Shown: positions 52,798 to 63,907 of the stretch, piece by piece
Layout: every line of letters starts with the position of its first letter
Numbering within the stretch: position 1 is the stretch's first letter
Notes under the pieces: generated by a model
Seen by the model: the letters and a program-made list of their open reading frames with translations, nothing else
What the model was told of the DNA's origin: nothing
Database searches by the model: none
Program-made: the position numbers and the translations under genes
Assembly (NCBI GenBank): GCA_030686995.1
Contig: CM060687.1
Span: forward strand, 172,775,090-172,839,089
Length of the DNA stretch: 64,000 bases
Source of the DNA: Artemisia argyi
Taxonomy: Eukaryota > Streptophyta > Magnoliopsida > Asterales > Asteraceae
Reading direction: 5' to 3'

Positions 52798-54987
52798 ATG
52801 GAAGGTGGTAACATATTTGATCCCATCAACCCACCACAACAAAACCACCCACAAAACCCACCACCAGCAAACCAACCTCCTAGGCCCCGAACTTTAGGAG
52901 AGTATTCCCGTCCTACCCACCAAGGCTATCGAAACACTATTGAGCTCACTCAAGGAGCCAATGTGTCCCCCTTGCGATCCGACACCATCCGGTTGGTGCA
53001 AAGCAAATGTGCATTCCATGGACTTCGTTCCGAAGATCCTAATCAACATTTCAAGGATTTCCTTAAAATCGTAGATTCCATAGACCTTGATGTTGTAACT
53101 AGAGAGTAGACCTGATTACGTCTATTCCAATTCTCTCTACGTGATCCAGCTAGTCAATGGCTTGAACGTTCACCCGCGGGATCCATCACCTCATGGGATG
53201 ATCTCACTTCTCGTTTCCTTGCTCAATTTTTCCCATCGGGGAGAACTACCAAGCTTAGAAATGACATCTTGATGTTCCAACAACGTCAAGGTGAAATTCT
53301 ATATGAAGCATGGACTCGTTTCAAGGACTTACTCCAAAAAGTCCCTCATCATGGCATAGATCTTTGGCTCCAAGTCCAAATCTTCTATGACCATATCGAT
53401 CTCTCCACAAGGCGAACCATTGACCAATCGGCCGGTGGCAAGCTACGTGATATAAGTGCGGAAGAATCATGGAAACTCATAGAAGATCTTGCTCTCTATG
53501 ACAACGAAAGTTGGAATGATCCCCGTGATTTGAACAAAACGGTCAAGGAAATATCTTTGCCTTCGAACAACTCTAGCACTCCCGACCGTAGGATCATGGA
53601 ACTTGAGGACCAAGTCAAGTTTCTCATGAAATCCTACGAAGCTCCTAAGCCTTCAAGCCAAGTGAAAAAAATCACTTATTCATGCGAATTATGTAGTGGT
53701 CCCCATAGCACTCGTGATTGTATGGAACTCCCCGGACAAGCTTTTGCGGATTACGCATCCTCGCGTACCAACGAAGCGAGAGACAAGTGGTATACTTTCA
53801 AACCCGAGCCAAACCCTTACGGTGATTCCTACAATCCTTCTTTGAAAATTCACCCTAACCTTAGGTGGAAACAAAACCAAAACATGCCCCAAAATAATTC
53901 TTCCAATCCACCTAATTGTTACCAATCAAACGGTCCACCCTCAAACCGTACTTTCAACAACAATCCTTTCAATAACTATGGAAGTACCAATAATCTTGAA
54001 GGATTGATGTCCAAATTTATGGCATCTCATGAAGCTCGCATATCTAAGTTTGAATCCAATTTCAAACAGAAACAAAGTGAGATGACCAATAAAATTGACA
54101 CATTGTTGAAAGTTCTCAATGACCGAGAAATGGGAGCACTCCCAAGCGACATGGTCAAGAACCCGAAACTAAACGTTAATGCCATATCATCGGTTTCGTC
54201 ACCTACTTCTTGTCCACAATACTATTTGGTCAAAGCAATGAGCACGTGTTTCAAGCAAACCCAAATTCTTCAAAAGGACCAATTGAATAAAACATCCGAT
54301 ATTAAACTGGTCAATAACATAGTTGAAACACCTCCTACACAAGACCTTGATGATGAATTCAAGGAGCTCCACCTTGAACGCCCAGTCATTGATGTCTTAG
54401 CCCGTGCTCCCTACTATAGTCCCCTCCTAGAAAAATATGAGAAACTTAAATTGGGTAAAAATGGGACCGCCTTCGTTCAAAACAAGTTGCCTAACAAGCT
54501 TGATGATCCGGGTATATTTGTTTTGCCTTGTAAGATAGGAAAATCCGAAGCTCTCGACACACTAGCCGACTTAGGATCAAGCCTCAACTTGATTCCCGTA
54601 TCCCTTTTCACCACTCTTAAGCTAGGAAAGTTAAAGGAGATGGAAGTACTAATTGGTCTAGCGGATGGAAGTATTGCCCACCCGGTCGGAATGATCAAGG
54701 ATGTAGTAGTTCACGTAGGAAAATTAACTATCTTAGCGGATTTTCATGTCCTAGATATGGTTAGTGATACTACATGCCCATTGTTAGTAGGAAGAGGATT
54801 TTTAGCAACCACTAGTGCCATGATAGATTGTAAGGAGTCTAAGATAGCGGTAGGAGATGGTGAGACTTGGTCAGTTTATGATGTTAAGAAGCATAGCTAC
54901 GATTGTGAGGACGAACCGACACCACATTGGGTAGAGATGAATAGGAGACCATCTAGATATGGACCTTGGATAGAAAGGAATTTATAG
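52798..54987 (+). pseudogene. Ty3/gypsy gag-protease with two stops
   Basis: Start MEGGNIFDPINPPQQ, Pro/Asn-rich, then a capsid-like region (LVQSKCAFHGLRSEDPNQHF, FLAQFFPSGRTTKLRNDI), a knuckle (CELCSGPHSTRDC) and an aspartic protease (LADLGSSLNLIP ... CPLLVGRGFLATTSAMIDC). One frame covers all of it, broken by TAG at 53,107 and TGA at 53,113, both consistent with C-to-T change. It ends GPWIERNL. No RT, RNase H or integrase follows before the copia LTR, so the element is either non-autonomous or has lost its pol genes. Confidence 0.9.
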
Positions 54988-55361
54988 GACCTCAACGCCC
55001 ATTCTATCTAGAAAAAGATTTCATCGATAAGACACATTCAGTGGAACAACTCATAGCTAGAGATGAGGAACTAGACCCTTTTGAGGATCCCCTAGTCTTT
55101 AGGAAAATGATTGAGTTCTTAAGCGTAATGCCTATCAACCTAGAGATGGACAAATGGAAAAGAGAAGGGGATAAGTGTAAATGGAATTGGGACAAGCCAC
55201 CTAAGGAAGGTGATGGGTCATGGCATATGAAGATGATTTTATATGATCCGGATGGAGAAAAGTTTGAGAAGTCATACCGTACCAAGAAAACCGATAGGAA
55301 ATTGAAACCTAAGTTTGATCCCAAAGATGTCCTCGACGAGGAGCTCACACATATTGGATAG
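54966..55361 (+). CDS. Short ORF of unknown function after the protease
   Basis: 131 residues, overlapping the gag-protease end by 22 bases in the -1 frame. It is rich in Lys, Asp and Glu (DGEKFEKSYRTKKTDRKLKP) with no motif that I recognise. It sits where RT would start in an autonomous element. A single inserted base at the overlap could have split one longer frame, or it may be a separate small protein of a non-autonomous family. Confidence 0.5.
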   Translation: MDRKEFIGPQRPFYLEKDFIDKTHSVEQLIARDEELDPFEDPLVFRKMIEFLSVMPINLEMDKWKREGDKCKWNWDKPPKEGDGSWHMKMILYDPDGEKFEKSYRTKKTDRKLKPKFDPKDVLDEELTHIG

Positions 55362-56399
55362 CCCATGAACTTGAGTCTAACTACAAGACTCGTTAATAAA
55401 GAAAAGTGCTTCTTAGGAGGCAACCCATGTTTTGTGTGTTTTTATTTGATTGATTTTTATTTGTTTGATGTTATTTGTTTCCGTATGCGTGTTTTATTTT
55501 TATTGTTGGTAGATCATGTTTCAAACTAAAATTGTGAAAATCCTTTATTTTGTTGTTTAACTTCGTCTTAACTTCATATAAAGGTATTTTGCAAAAGCTA
55601 AGTGTAAGGGGAAACCCCAAATTTATTTCAAAGAACGAAAAGATCTTGATTCGCCACAGTATTAAAAGAACATGCATATTAGTATTTGTTAGAGTCAAAT
55701 GCTTGTATCGAGTCATAATGATGTTTTGCAGGATTTTCCAGGAAATAGGACATAAGTTTTTCCGGAAATTTTCCGAAAACTTAACATAAAGATTTCTGCA
55801 GGTCACTTCTGACGGTGTCAGGGTTTAACACCTGATGACGTCACGTGTAAAATTCTAGAAATTTTGCGAGTTTTATTTTTGTAACGGAGTCTTAAAAGTT
55901 TTTGTTGATTCTTTAGTTTTATAAACTCCAGGAAATCTACAAACATTCATTCCACACGCATTATATCTTAAATTGCTTTCTAGGATTTGTTAGTATATAT
56001 AGATTGCCACCGATTTTACGCGAGGTTGCCTTGATTGTTTTCTCAGGTTTAACAGGTTATATATGACAAGAAAATGATTTATATTTCTGGAAGGGAAGCT
56101 ATGAATGTTCATTTTCTTAGAGGAAGATCTAACCTTGTTGACACACTATCCACACCGAACGAATCAGTGGAGTATTTGTTTTCATTCTTTTACCTATTTT
56201 ACTTTTACATCCTTTAATTGAACATTGGGGACAATGTTCGTCCTAAGTGTAAGGGGAGGTAAATGATGATACCTTATAGGATACAATTGCACTTGAGTTT
56301 CTTTGTTCGATGGTAGGTGTGTAATAAAACTAGAGAAATACTTGTTAGTATAATTTTAGCGCCAAATTTAAAATTTTTTACATCATTTAGGAGTGAAAC
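55362..56399 (+). other. 3' non-coding part of the second gypsy element
   Basis: No coding frame. The motif TTCTTAGGAGGCAACCCATG follows the ORF. TGACGGTGTCA and TGATGACGTCACGTG lie near 55,810 and 55,833, like the U3 sites. GGGGACAATGTTCG and the purine run AAGGGGAGG (56,251-56,259) look like the usual end of Athila-type internal regions. What follows (TGATGATACC) does not match the 5' LTR beyond six bases; the copia LTR begins at 56,400. Confidence 0.55.
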
Positions 56400-56744
56400 T
56401 GTTGGGAACGAAGTTTTACTATTTTATCAAGTCTCGGTCATTTGTAATTACACTAGGTTGCTTAGTTATTATTTACTTTCATTCACATTATGTATTAAGT
56501 TTACTAGGCTTAAGTTATGTGGTCCATGGGCTCAAAGCCACACGATTGTAAGAAGGGAAGGAGTAGGAGTGTTGCCCTAGCTCCTTGCCTATAAATACCA
56601 TGCTTAGGTCTCTTTGTAAACTTGGTTGGTTATTTGAAATCTAAAGGAAACTATTGCTCTCATAATTCTCTCATTCTCATAATCACCTAAATACTTATAT
56701 CTATCTCATTCTTGCTTGTGTGTAATCAATGTGGGTACCTAACA
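56400..56744 (+). repeat. 5' LTR of a Ty1/copia element
   Basis: 345 bp starting TGTTGGG and ending CCTAACA (inverted ends), with TATAAATA at 56,590. It is followed by AGTGGTATCA, the usual copia primer site. The 3' LTR is outside the window. Confidence 0.8.
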
Positions 56745-56746
56745 AG

Positions 56747-56756
56747 TGGTATCATT
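56747..56756 (+). other. Copia primer binding site
   Basis: TGGTATCATTC next to the LTR, matching the initiator-Met tRNA type site (TGGTATCAGAGC) of plant copia elements over its first eight bases. Confidence 0.7.
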
Positions 56757-56759
56757 CGC

Positions 56760-57563
56760 CATATAAAGGTGTAGCTAGTGTTTTTCATTGAAATCGATCT
56801 TAAATCTTTGTTTTATTTCGTTATTTTTGTTGAAACTTTTGTACTTTCTTGTTTGTTTCTTGTTTTTTATCACATCTTTGCTTACAAACTTGTGTTACAA
56901 AACATAACAAACTAAAAGCTTCAAAATTTTTTATCAAAAATTACGATTTGGGTTTTTGTACTTGTTTTCGAAATTTTTTTCATTTTTGAAAAAGTTTATC
57001 AAGTTTTCAACTTTCTTGAAGATCTCATCATTTTATACCTAAAAGTACAAGGATCTTTAAATAAAAATGAGTTTTTAGTAAGCTTTCTTTGAAAACAAAA
57101 ATCTGTCAAAGTTTCGAAATCACTCCACTGACCAAGTTTCGAAATCACAAGAGTTTGCTTCCTATCGACTTACGGATCGTGTACTCAGTATTTTCTCTCG
57201 TATAAGAAAGACAAATACTTCGACTTTTGGCTTAATTTCAAAATTGGATAATTTCAAAATTTGTTAGAGAACTTGAGTTTTCGAAAACATAACAATTTTC
57301 GAAAACACAATTTTTTCGCAAACCTCTAATGTTTCGAAAACACTCAACCTTCACAAAGTTTCGTAACTAAGTTTCGAGATTCCTTAATTTCGCAATCTCA
57401 AAGTTTTGAAATCTCAAGTTTCTAAAGTTTCGAGAAATACTTTCTTACAAAGTTTCGAGATCACTTAAGTCAAAGGTTTCGCAATCACAAGTTGTGCAAG
57501 TTTTCGAGATTTGGCTAAACCTATACCTTCTACAAGATCCATTTTTCACACAAGTGTTTCACT
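56760..57563 (+). other. Copia leader with AAGTTTCGAGATC repeats
   Basis: An 800-bp untranslated leader. From about 57,110 to 57,510 short strings of the type AAGTTTCGAAATCAC recur more than ten times in degenerate form. No coding frame is supported. Confidence 0.7.
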
Positions 57564-58892
57564 ATGTCTCAACCACCGTACTACAACTTTAACCATCCTC
57601 AGCAACATCAGAATCAGCAGTATCATCAGCAACAGCAATAGTATCAACAATCACCACAGTATCATCAACAACCGGTTTACTCATAACAACATCTTCTCAT
57701 GCAACAACATCAAATGGTTCCAATACAACAATCCTATCCAATGCCACAACAACAAGGCCAACTTCCAACCAAACAGACCCACTGGTTTGACAGGATGTGT
57801 GAAGTAATCTTAACTCAACAATCCAGACATGAGGCAGGATCTATTGACACTCCACCAATGCTTACACCTGGTAATTATGTTCAGTGGGCAAGTCAATTTT
57901 TAAGGTTTATAGAACTCAAGAAACCCAATGGTAAGTACATGAAACAAGTTATCCTTGAAGGACCGTTTCAGTGGCCTATTAACTTTATTGGAGGTGACCC
58001 AGCTGCTGATCCTCCAGTAGCTCCAACTGCTGTACCAGTTCCTGAGTCTGCATTATCTACTGAACAACATCTTCATCGTGAAGCAGATGAGTATGCTATG
58101 GCTTACATACTTCAGGGAATCCCAAATCCAATTTTCAGAAGTGTTGATGCTCAGAAAACTGCAAAAGCTATGTGGGAACACGTTCATCTACTAATGGAAG
58201 GCACACAACTGAACAAAGAAGATATGGAATCTAAACTTTACATGGAATACACTAACTTCATGATCGAACCAGTGGAATCACTTGAATCTTACTATCATTG
58301 TTTCACCAATGTCGTCAACGACTTAGAGAGACATGAAGTACACCTTCCAAGGATCGCAGTCAATACGAAGTTCGTTAGTAGTCTGGGTTATGATTGGCAA
58401 AAGTATGTGACATTTGTGAGACAAGCAAAGAATCTTCATCATGCTCCATACGGTTTGTTGTATGATTATCTCAAGCACCATGAATCTGAAGTTGAAAAAG
58501 ATAGAGCTGCATGAGGAGGATATACACCACCACCAACTTCAAATCCACTAGCACTCGTTGCTCAATCTCATGTTGCACAACCTCCAATGTCTAATCACGC
58601 TTATGTTCAGGAACATAATTATTTCAGTTACCCACAACCTGCAACCTCACACCAAATGGTCCCATATGAATCATCCTCGCAACAGGCTTCTCCTCAACTT
58701 GCTCCATATGACAACCATGATAGCATGTACTACTCGAATCAGATAGAAGATGATGATGAAGATGTCAATACGTTGAATCAGGGACTTGCTCTTATTGCTC
58801 GTGCTTTCAGCAAATTCTCAAACAAGACTAACAACCGTCTTTGTTCTTCATCAAATACAAGGGATCAAGCTGTATTTGTCTCAGGTACATGA
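57564..58892 (+). pseudogene. Copia gag (zinc knuckle missing)
   Basis: Start MSQPPYYNFNHPQQHQ, Gln-rich, with TAG at 57,639 and TAA at 57,684. A conserved copia gag core follows (DTPPMLTPGNYVQWASQF, AKAMWEHVHLLMEGTQLNKED, LESYYHCFTNVVNDLERHEV). TGA at 58,512 precedes a Pro/Gln-rich part ending NNRLCSSSNTRDQAVFVSGT. In this gag type a CCHC knuckle is expected soon after that string. Here the frame stops and jumps to a coiled-coil region, so a deletion has probably removed the knuckle. Confidence 0.85.
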
Positions 58893-61560
58893 CCTAAACA
58901 CGTGCTTAATACAAGAAAATGCATCGCCCTCTGCTTCTGAATCAGATAAGGCGCAAGTTGTTCCATCCGAATCATTTTTATCTTCTCAAGAGGATGAACA
59001 AGTAAACACAATTGTTATATTTGATGATGACACTGTCGTTTCATTTGATGATCCTATTGAGCAAGACAAACATGATCATGTTGAACAACATGAACCTTCT
59101 TCTGATCCAGATCCTGACTATATTGTCATAGCCAAACAACTTCAAGCACAAATTCTTATTACTCAGAAAATGAACGAACAAAATAATGTTTTGAAAGCAA
59201 CAAATGCAGTTTTAAAAAAGGACATTGAATGTTATAAAATACAACTTTCACATTTTCAAAATGCAGTCAAACGTGAAAAGTGTTTTGAAAAGTCATTTCA
59301 GGAATCGTATGTCAATGAACAAAATCTTCAAAAGATAATGCATGAGTTAATTAAGTCAAACAGCAAATTGGTTTCCAAACTGGAAAATGATAAAAATGAT
59401 CTCAAAAAACAAGTTGCACAACTTCAAATGGAACTTTCAAAAACACAAACAGAGTTGTCAAATTGTAAACAGGAATTTTATGAACGCAAAGTGCGAAAAA
59501 GGGAAAAAGAAAATTCTTTAATTGAAGAAAATCTCACTCTTGAACGTCAAATAAAACAATTTCAAAATATCATTTACAAACATGGAGAATCTGTAACAAC
59601 GATTCAAAAGTTTACTTTAAAACCAAGACCCGATAAAGGTTTTGCCATTGGCGATTACAGATCAACTTTTCTTCACACAGCATTCAAAACAATTCCTAAG
59701 TTATACAGTATGGACCAATTGCTTGATAATAATATTGTGCGTGTTGTTGTATATAATACTGAGGAAGAAGAAGAACTTGAAGAACAGAGTCGATAAAAAA
59801 TGAGTCAAGTTGAATATTGCAAACCATATGATTATTCAAAAGTTCCTCATATTTCAAAATCGTTTGTTCCATCAAGAGAAATACCTGAGAAATCATGGTA
59901 TGTAACTGAGTCATATGTTTCATCTTCCAATGGGGCTCCTGTCAAACACGTGGCATAAGTAAATGGACCATTACCATCTTCTGGTTTTGTGACACCTATA
60001 CCAACACAATGTCGAGTCTTAGAATATTTTAAAACTTTCATGAAAGGCATCGAAAATTTGGAAAATGTAATTGAACATAAGTCAGAAATAAAAATTGCTA
60101 CTTTTCAAAAGCTTATGAGCGCGAAAAGCGAGAAATTTTTCAAAAACAATTTCTGCCTTTAGTTCAAAATTTGCATCATTGTGCTACTCGTTGGGAACAG
60201 GAACTCCAAAAAGAAGTTAAATCCATGATAAACATTTTCACTTTAAATGAAAATGCAATTTTGGTTCAACAACGTAAAAACAGATTTTTGAAAACAGATT
60301 CTGATCGACTCTTGGAAAAAGTTCTTGAAGCTGATATCGTGTCTATTGTCATGAATGATCTCCATAAATCTGGTACTTCTATGCTTGTGGATGACCTTTT
60401 TATTGATAATAATTTGCTGAACACGGAAATTGAGACATTAAAACATAAATATGATACGTTGAGTAAAAACAGTGATGATGTGAAAAACAAGCTTTCAAAA
60501 GAAAATTGTCAACTCAAACAAAGGCTTGAATGGTGTCAAGCTCAAAGTCTTGAAATAGAATTGAGACTTCAAAGTCAAAATTTTTCAAAAAATTGTAAAG
60601 CTTGCAAAGACAACGCATTTCTTAAAAATCAATGTCTCATTCTTGAAAAAGAAATTGCAGATTTAAAAATTGAAAACATCGAATGGCAATAAAACCGCGA
60701 TCACATCCATTATTGCAATGGTTTACTTGAGTTTGATATTCAGGATAAAAATCACATCATCATTGATTTAAAAGAGAAAATTAAGCTACTTCAAAAAGGA
60801 AAGATAGTTGACACCACAGTGATAACACCAGGAATGTTTCAAATAGACAAAACAGCTAAGGGTAATAATGCTAAGAGTTCTAATGTTAGCTCTTCCACTT
60901 CTACAGGACTAGTTTCCCCTAAGAGCGTTTGCAGCCCAAAGACAAAAAGCATTAAGAAGACTAAAAATACTAGGCTCTGGCAATGTAGAAGAGGAACACT
61001 AGAAGTGCAAGAAGTAGAAGCTCACCTTAGGAACTTGAATAAAACTCATGTTGCATCCGATTTAGATTCTAATCTGGCAAATTGTAATCAAAATCTTAAT
61101 GTAACGAATGATGAACCTTTGAATGTTTTGAATATTAATGCATCTTGTGTGTTTTGTTGTCAAAGTGTGTTATCTGGTGATCATACTAAGTGTAGCTAAT
61201 AATCTCTTAAATCATCACAAGAAGCGTAGATCAGGCATTCCTTCTAAGCCCACTACTGCCTCTAAGTCCACCTTAGGAAAAACGCCAACTACGGTTTCGA
61301 ATGATGTTGCAGTCACCCCCATAGTGGTAATCAACAAATCTAGGAACAAGACAAAAGCTAGTGAATTTACCAAAAATAAAGCAAAAACTAGTTGGAACTG
61401 GCAACGTTGGTTACAATACAAACCAAATTTTAAATGGATTCCTGAACTATTAAATATTTGTGCTTCTAACCAACAAGAACCCACCATTTCTTCGGGTTCC
61501 ACCCTTACTTCTATTCCATCTTTGTCGTCTCCTTGTTATGCAGGTGGTTCAGATTGTTCT
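58890..61560 (+). pseudogene. Copia gag-pol linker: long coiled coil, several frames
   Basis: Heptad-rich, charged sequence in several broken pieces: 58,890-59,796 (KMNEQNNVLKATNAVLKKD, LENDKNDLKKQVAQLQMEL), 59,800-60,160 (MSQVEYCKPYDYSKVPHIS), 60,171-60,692 (ENCQLKQRLEWCQAQSLEIE) and 60,819-61,572 (Ser/Lys-rich, then NFKWIPELLNICASNQQEP). It lies between gag and protease. Such long coiled-coil linkers are, as far as I recall, seen in some Asteraceae copia families. Its role is unknown. Confidence 0.75.
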
Positions 61561-61790
61561 CTGGATTGTTGAAAGCGGTTGCACCCGACACATGACAGGC
61601 AATCTCAAACTGTTAGCAAACTTTGTTTCAAAGTTTATCAGAACTGTTAGATTCGGGAATGATCAATACGCTTTAATCATGGGTTACGGTGACTATGTGA
61701 ATGGGAATATTGAAATTAGCAGAGTCTACTATGTTGAAGGCTTGGGTCACAATCTCTTTTCAGTCGGTCAATTTTGTGATGGGATTTAGA
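61500..61790 (+). pseudogene. Copia aspartic protease with altered active site
   Basis: Reads WIVESGCTRHMTGN where the family has an Asp in the D-S-G-C box: the codon is GAA (Glu). The second half (EGLGHNLFSVGQFCDG) is present. It ends at a TAG near 61,787 that separates it from the integrase part. Confidence 0.85.
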
Positions 61791-62314
61791 AGTAGCATTT
61801 CGAGAGAAAACTTGTTTTGTTCGTGATCTACAAGGAAATGATCTGATGTCAGGCAAGCGTGACACTAACCTTTACACAATTTCAATGTCTGACATGATCG
61901 CTTCATCTCCTATTTGTCTTCTATCCAAAGCTGAAATGACTAAATCATGGTTATGGCACAAACGCCTTTCTCACTTGAATTTCAAAACGATGACTGAAAT
62001 CGCTCATCACAAATTGGTTGAAGGCTTTCCAAGATTCCGTTATGCCAAAGATCACCTATGTCCAGCCTGTGAACAAGGAAAAAGTACCCGTGCTCATTTT
62101 CCTTCAAAACCTGAACACAGTACTAATCATGTTTTACAACTGCTTCATATGGATTTGTTTGGTCCAATGCGTGTTCAAAGTATCAACGGTAAACGCTACA
62201 TTTTAGTAATTGTTGATGATTACTCCCGTTGGACTTGGGTTTATTTTCTTCGAAGAAAAGATCAAGCTCCTCAAATGATCATTACCTTTCTCACCAAAAT
62301 ACAAGTTCAGCTAC
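61791..62314 (+). pseudogene. Copia integrase, cut by a gypsy LTR
   Basis: The frame gives the GAG pre-integrase region (WLWHKRLSHLNFKTMTEIAH ... CPACEQGKS, an HHCC zinc finger) and the integrase core start with the first catalytic Asp (LLHMDLFGPM) and VDDYSRWTWVYFL. It ends at IQVQL because the LTR starts at 62,315. The second Asp, Glu, RT and RNase H lie beyond the inserted element, outside the window. Confidence 0.9.
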
Positions 62315-63725
62315 TGATGAGGCGAAAAATGATCCGTTTTTAGGGGGTCATTTAAGCCCGAATCCGAATTTATTTGATCAAATATTGCCCTAAATCGTTC
62401 CTTTTGTGATTTTAGGTGTTTGGAGAGTGAATTCTGGAAAAGAAGCCATTTTGGACGTTTTTGGAGCATAAAAGTGAAGAAAACGGCAAAGTACCAAATT
62501 TCCATGCTGAAGATACAAGGTGACGGCGTCAAGGGTAATATCTTGACGGCGTCAGACATGAAGATTAAAATACTGAAGGTGGTGACGGCGTCAAACGCCT
62601 TCATGACGGCGTCAAAGTGGCAAGAATAAAATACCGTGGTCGGTGACGGCGTCACATAGGCCGTCATAAGTAGATCAAGGCCGTCCGAGGAAGTATATGG
62701 CGGCGAGGTGACGGCGTCACATGTAACTCTTGACGCCGTCAGCCTACTTTTCCTATATATAGTTTTCTAGTTTTTTCATTAAAGAAAAGAGAAGTTTTGG
62801 TGAAACCCTAAAGACGAATTTGGTGCCTCTTTTACAGGTTTTTCAAGGGTTCCAAACCCTTGATACCTTGCATTGTAATTGAGATAAGTGTTCTTCTAAT
62901 TCAATCAATATGTCTATGTGTTGGTTGTTTATCTCTTGTTCTTGTCTCAATTCAATTATGCTAGGCTAGATCTCTCTTGTGTTTGCTTAGATCTAATGAA
63001 ACCTAGATGTTGATTATGTGTTGATTACTTGTTTATTCTTGTTCTTGGATGAATGATTTATATGTTAGGCTTAAGAAAACTGGCAGATCTCCAAATGGTA
63101 ACATGCTTGAACGTCTTAAGAAACATGAACCGAGGCGTACTAGGTCTTTATTGGTTGTATTTAATGCATGAGCCACTGTTTACAATCCCTATAGTTGTGC
63201 TGGGTCATGGTGTAGGAGGAGATAAGAGCTCATAGAGTTGGGGAGTTATGTATGCCACCCCACGAATGGTATTAAGGAATACAATCCGTCATCCATACAA
63301 GTATAACAAGTAATTAACATGTAAAAGATATCTAGGGAGTAGTGAAGTCTAAGTAAACACAATTTCTCCAATTACTGCTCACAACATTAGTATAATTTAG
63401 TTTAATTTCATTTTCAGTATTTTATTTTGAATATATATTAGCTTTGGGTTAGTTGACTAGCAACTAATTCCGCCCACCCCTTCAAAAACCGAGATTTTAC
63501 TTGCTTTCTAAAAAAATATAAAAACACAAAAATAATCATCCCTCACCTCTAAAACTAGTAAATTAGGTTTTCTAATCCTAGCGACACTATTCCTAAGCTG
63601 AACGATCAATCCCCCGGTACTTGTCACTATACTATACTACAACGATCAGGTACACTGCCTGGTGGGGGTTGTAAGCTTCTCGAGATCCCTCGAGAGGTAA
63701 AGCAAGGTGCGATTCCCACGTATCA
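62315..63725 (+). repeat. 5' LTR of the third gypsy element (same family as 51,171)
   Basis: 1411 bp, TGATGAGGCG to GTATCA, similar along its length to 51,171-52,628. Left target site GCTAC (62,310-62,314). Element continues past the window end. Confidence 0.9.
62521..62761 (+). promoter_or_regulatory. U3 promoter: seven TGACG(G/C)CGTCA sites plus TATA box
   Basis: The 11-mer TGACGGCGTCA is at 62,521, 62,543, 62,583, 62,604, 62,643 and 62,709, with TGACGCCGTCA at 62,731 and TATATATA at 62,754. Confidence 0.65.
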
Positions 63726-63731
63726 AGTTTT

Positions 63732-63750
63732 TGGCGCCGCAGCCTGGGGA
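63732..63750 (+). other. Primer binding site, third gypsy element
   Basis: TGGCGCCGCAGCCTGGGGAA after AGTTTT. The TGGCGCCG part is the standard site. Confidence 0.8.
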
Positions 63751-63907
63751 ATAGTTATTGTCTAGGTTAGGATTTCTTTTTATTAGGTCTACTTGCTAGA
63801 TTCCTTTCTAGTAAGATTTTATTTTTATTTTTAGGTTCTCTTTAGTCTAACTTTTGTTTGTGTCTTTGTTAGTAAAAACCTTTCCATTGACTATTCTGTT
63901 AGCCATT

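Noticed and set aside
54966..54987. Programmed -1 ribosomal frameshift at the gag-protease/ORF overlap
   Set aside because: No canonical slippery heptamer is visible in the 22-base overlap; a one-base indel is simpler.
56264..56399. 3' LTR of the second gypsy element starting TGATGATACC
   Set aside because: Only the first six bases match the 5' LTR; the rest has no similarity. Left as internal sequence of unclear nature.
57110..57510. CRISPR-like array
   Set aside because: The repeats are short, degenerate and unevenly spaced, and the sequence is a plant retroelement leader.
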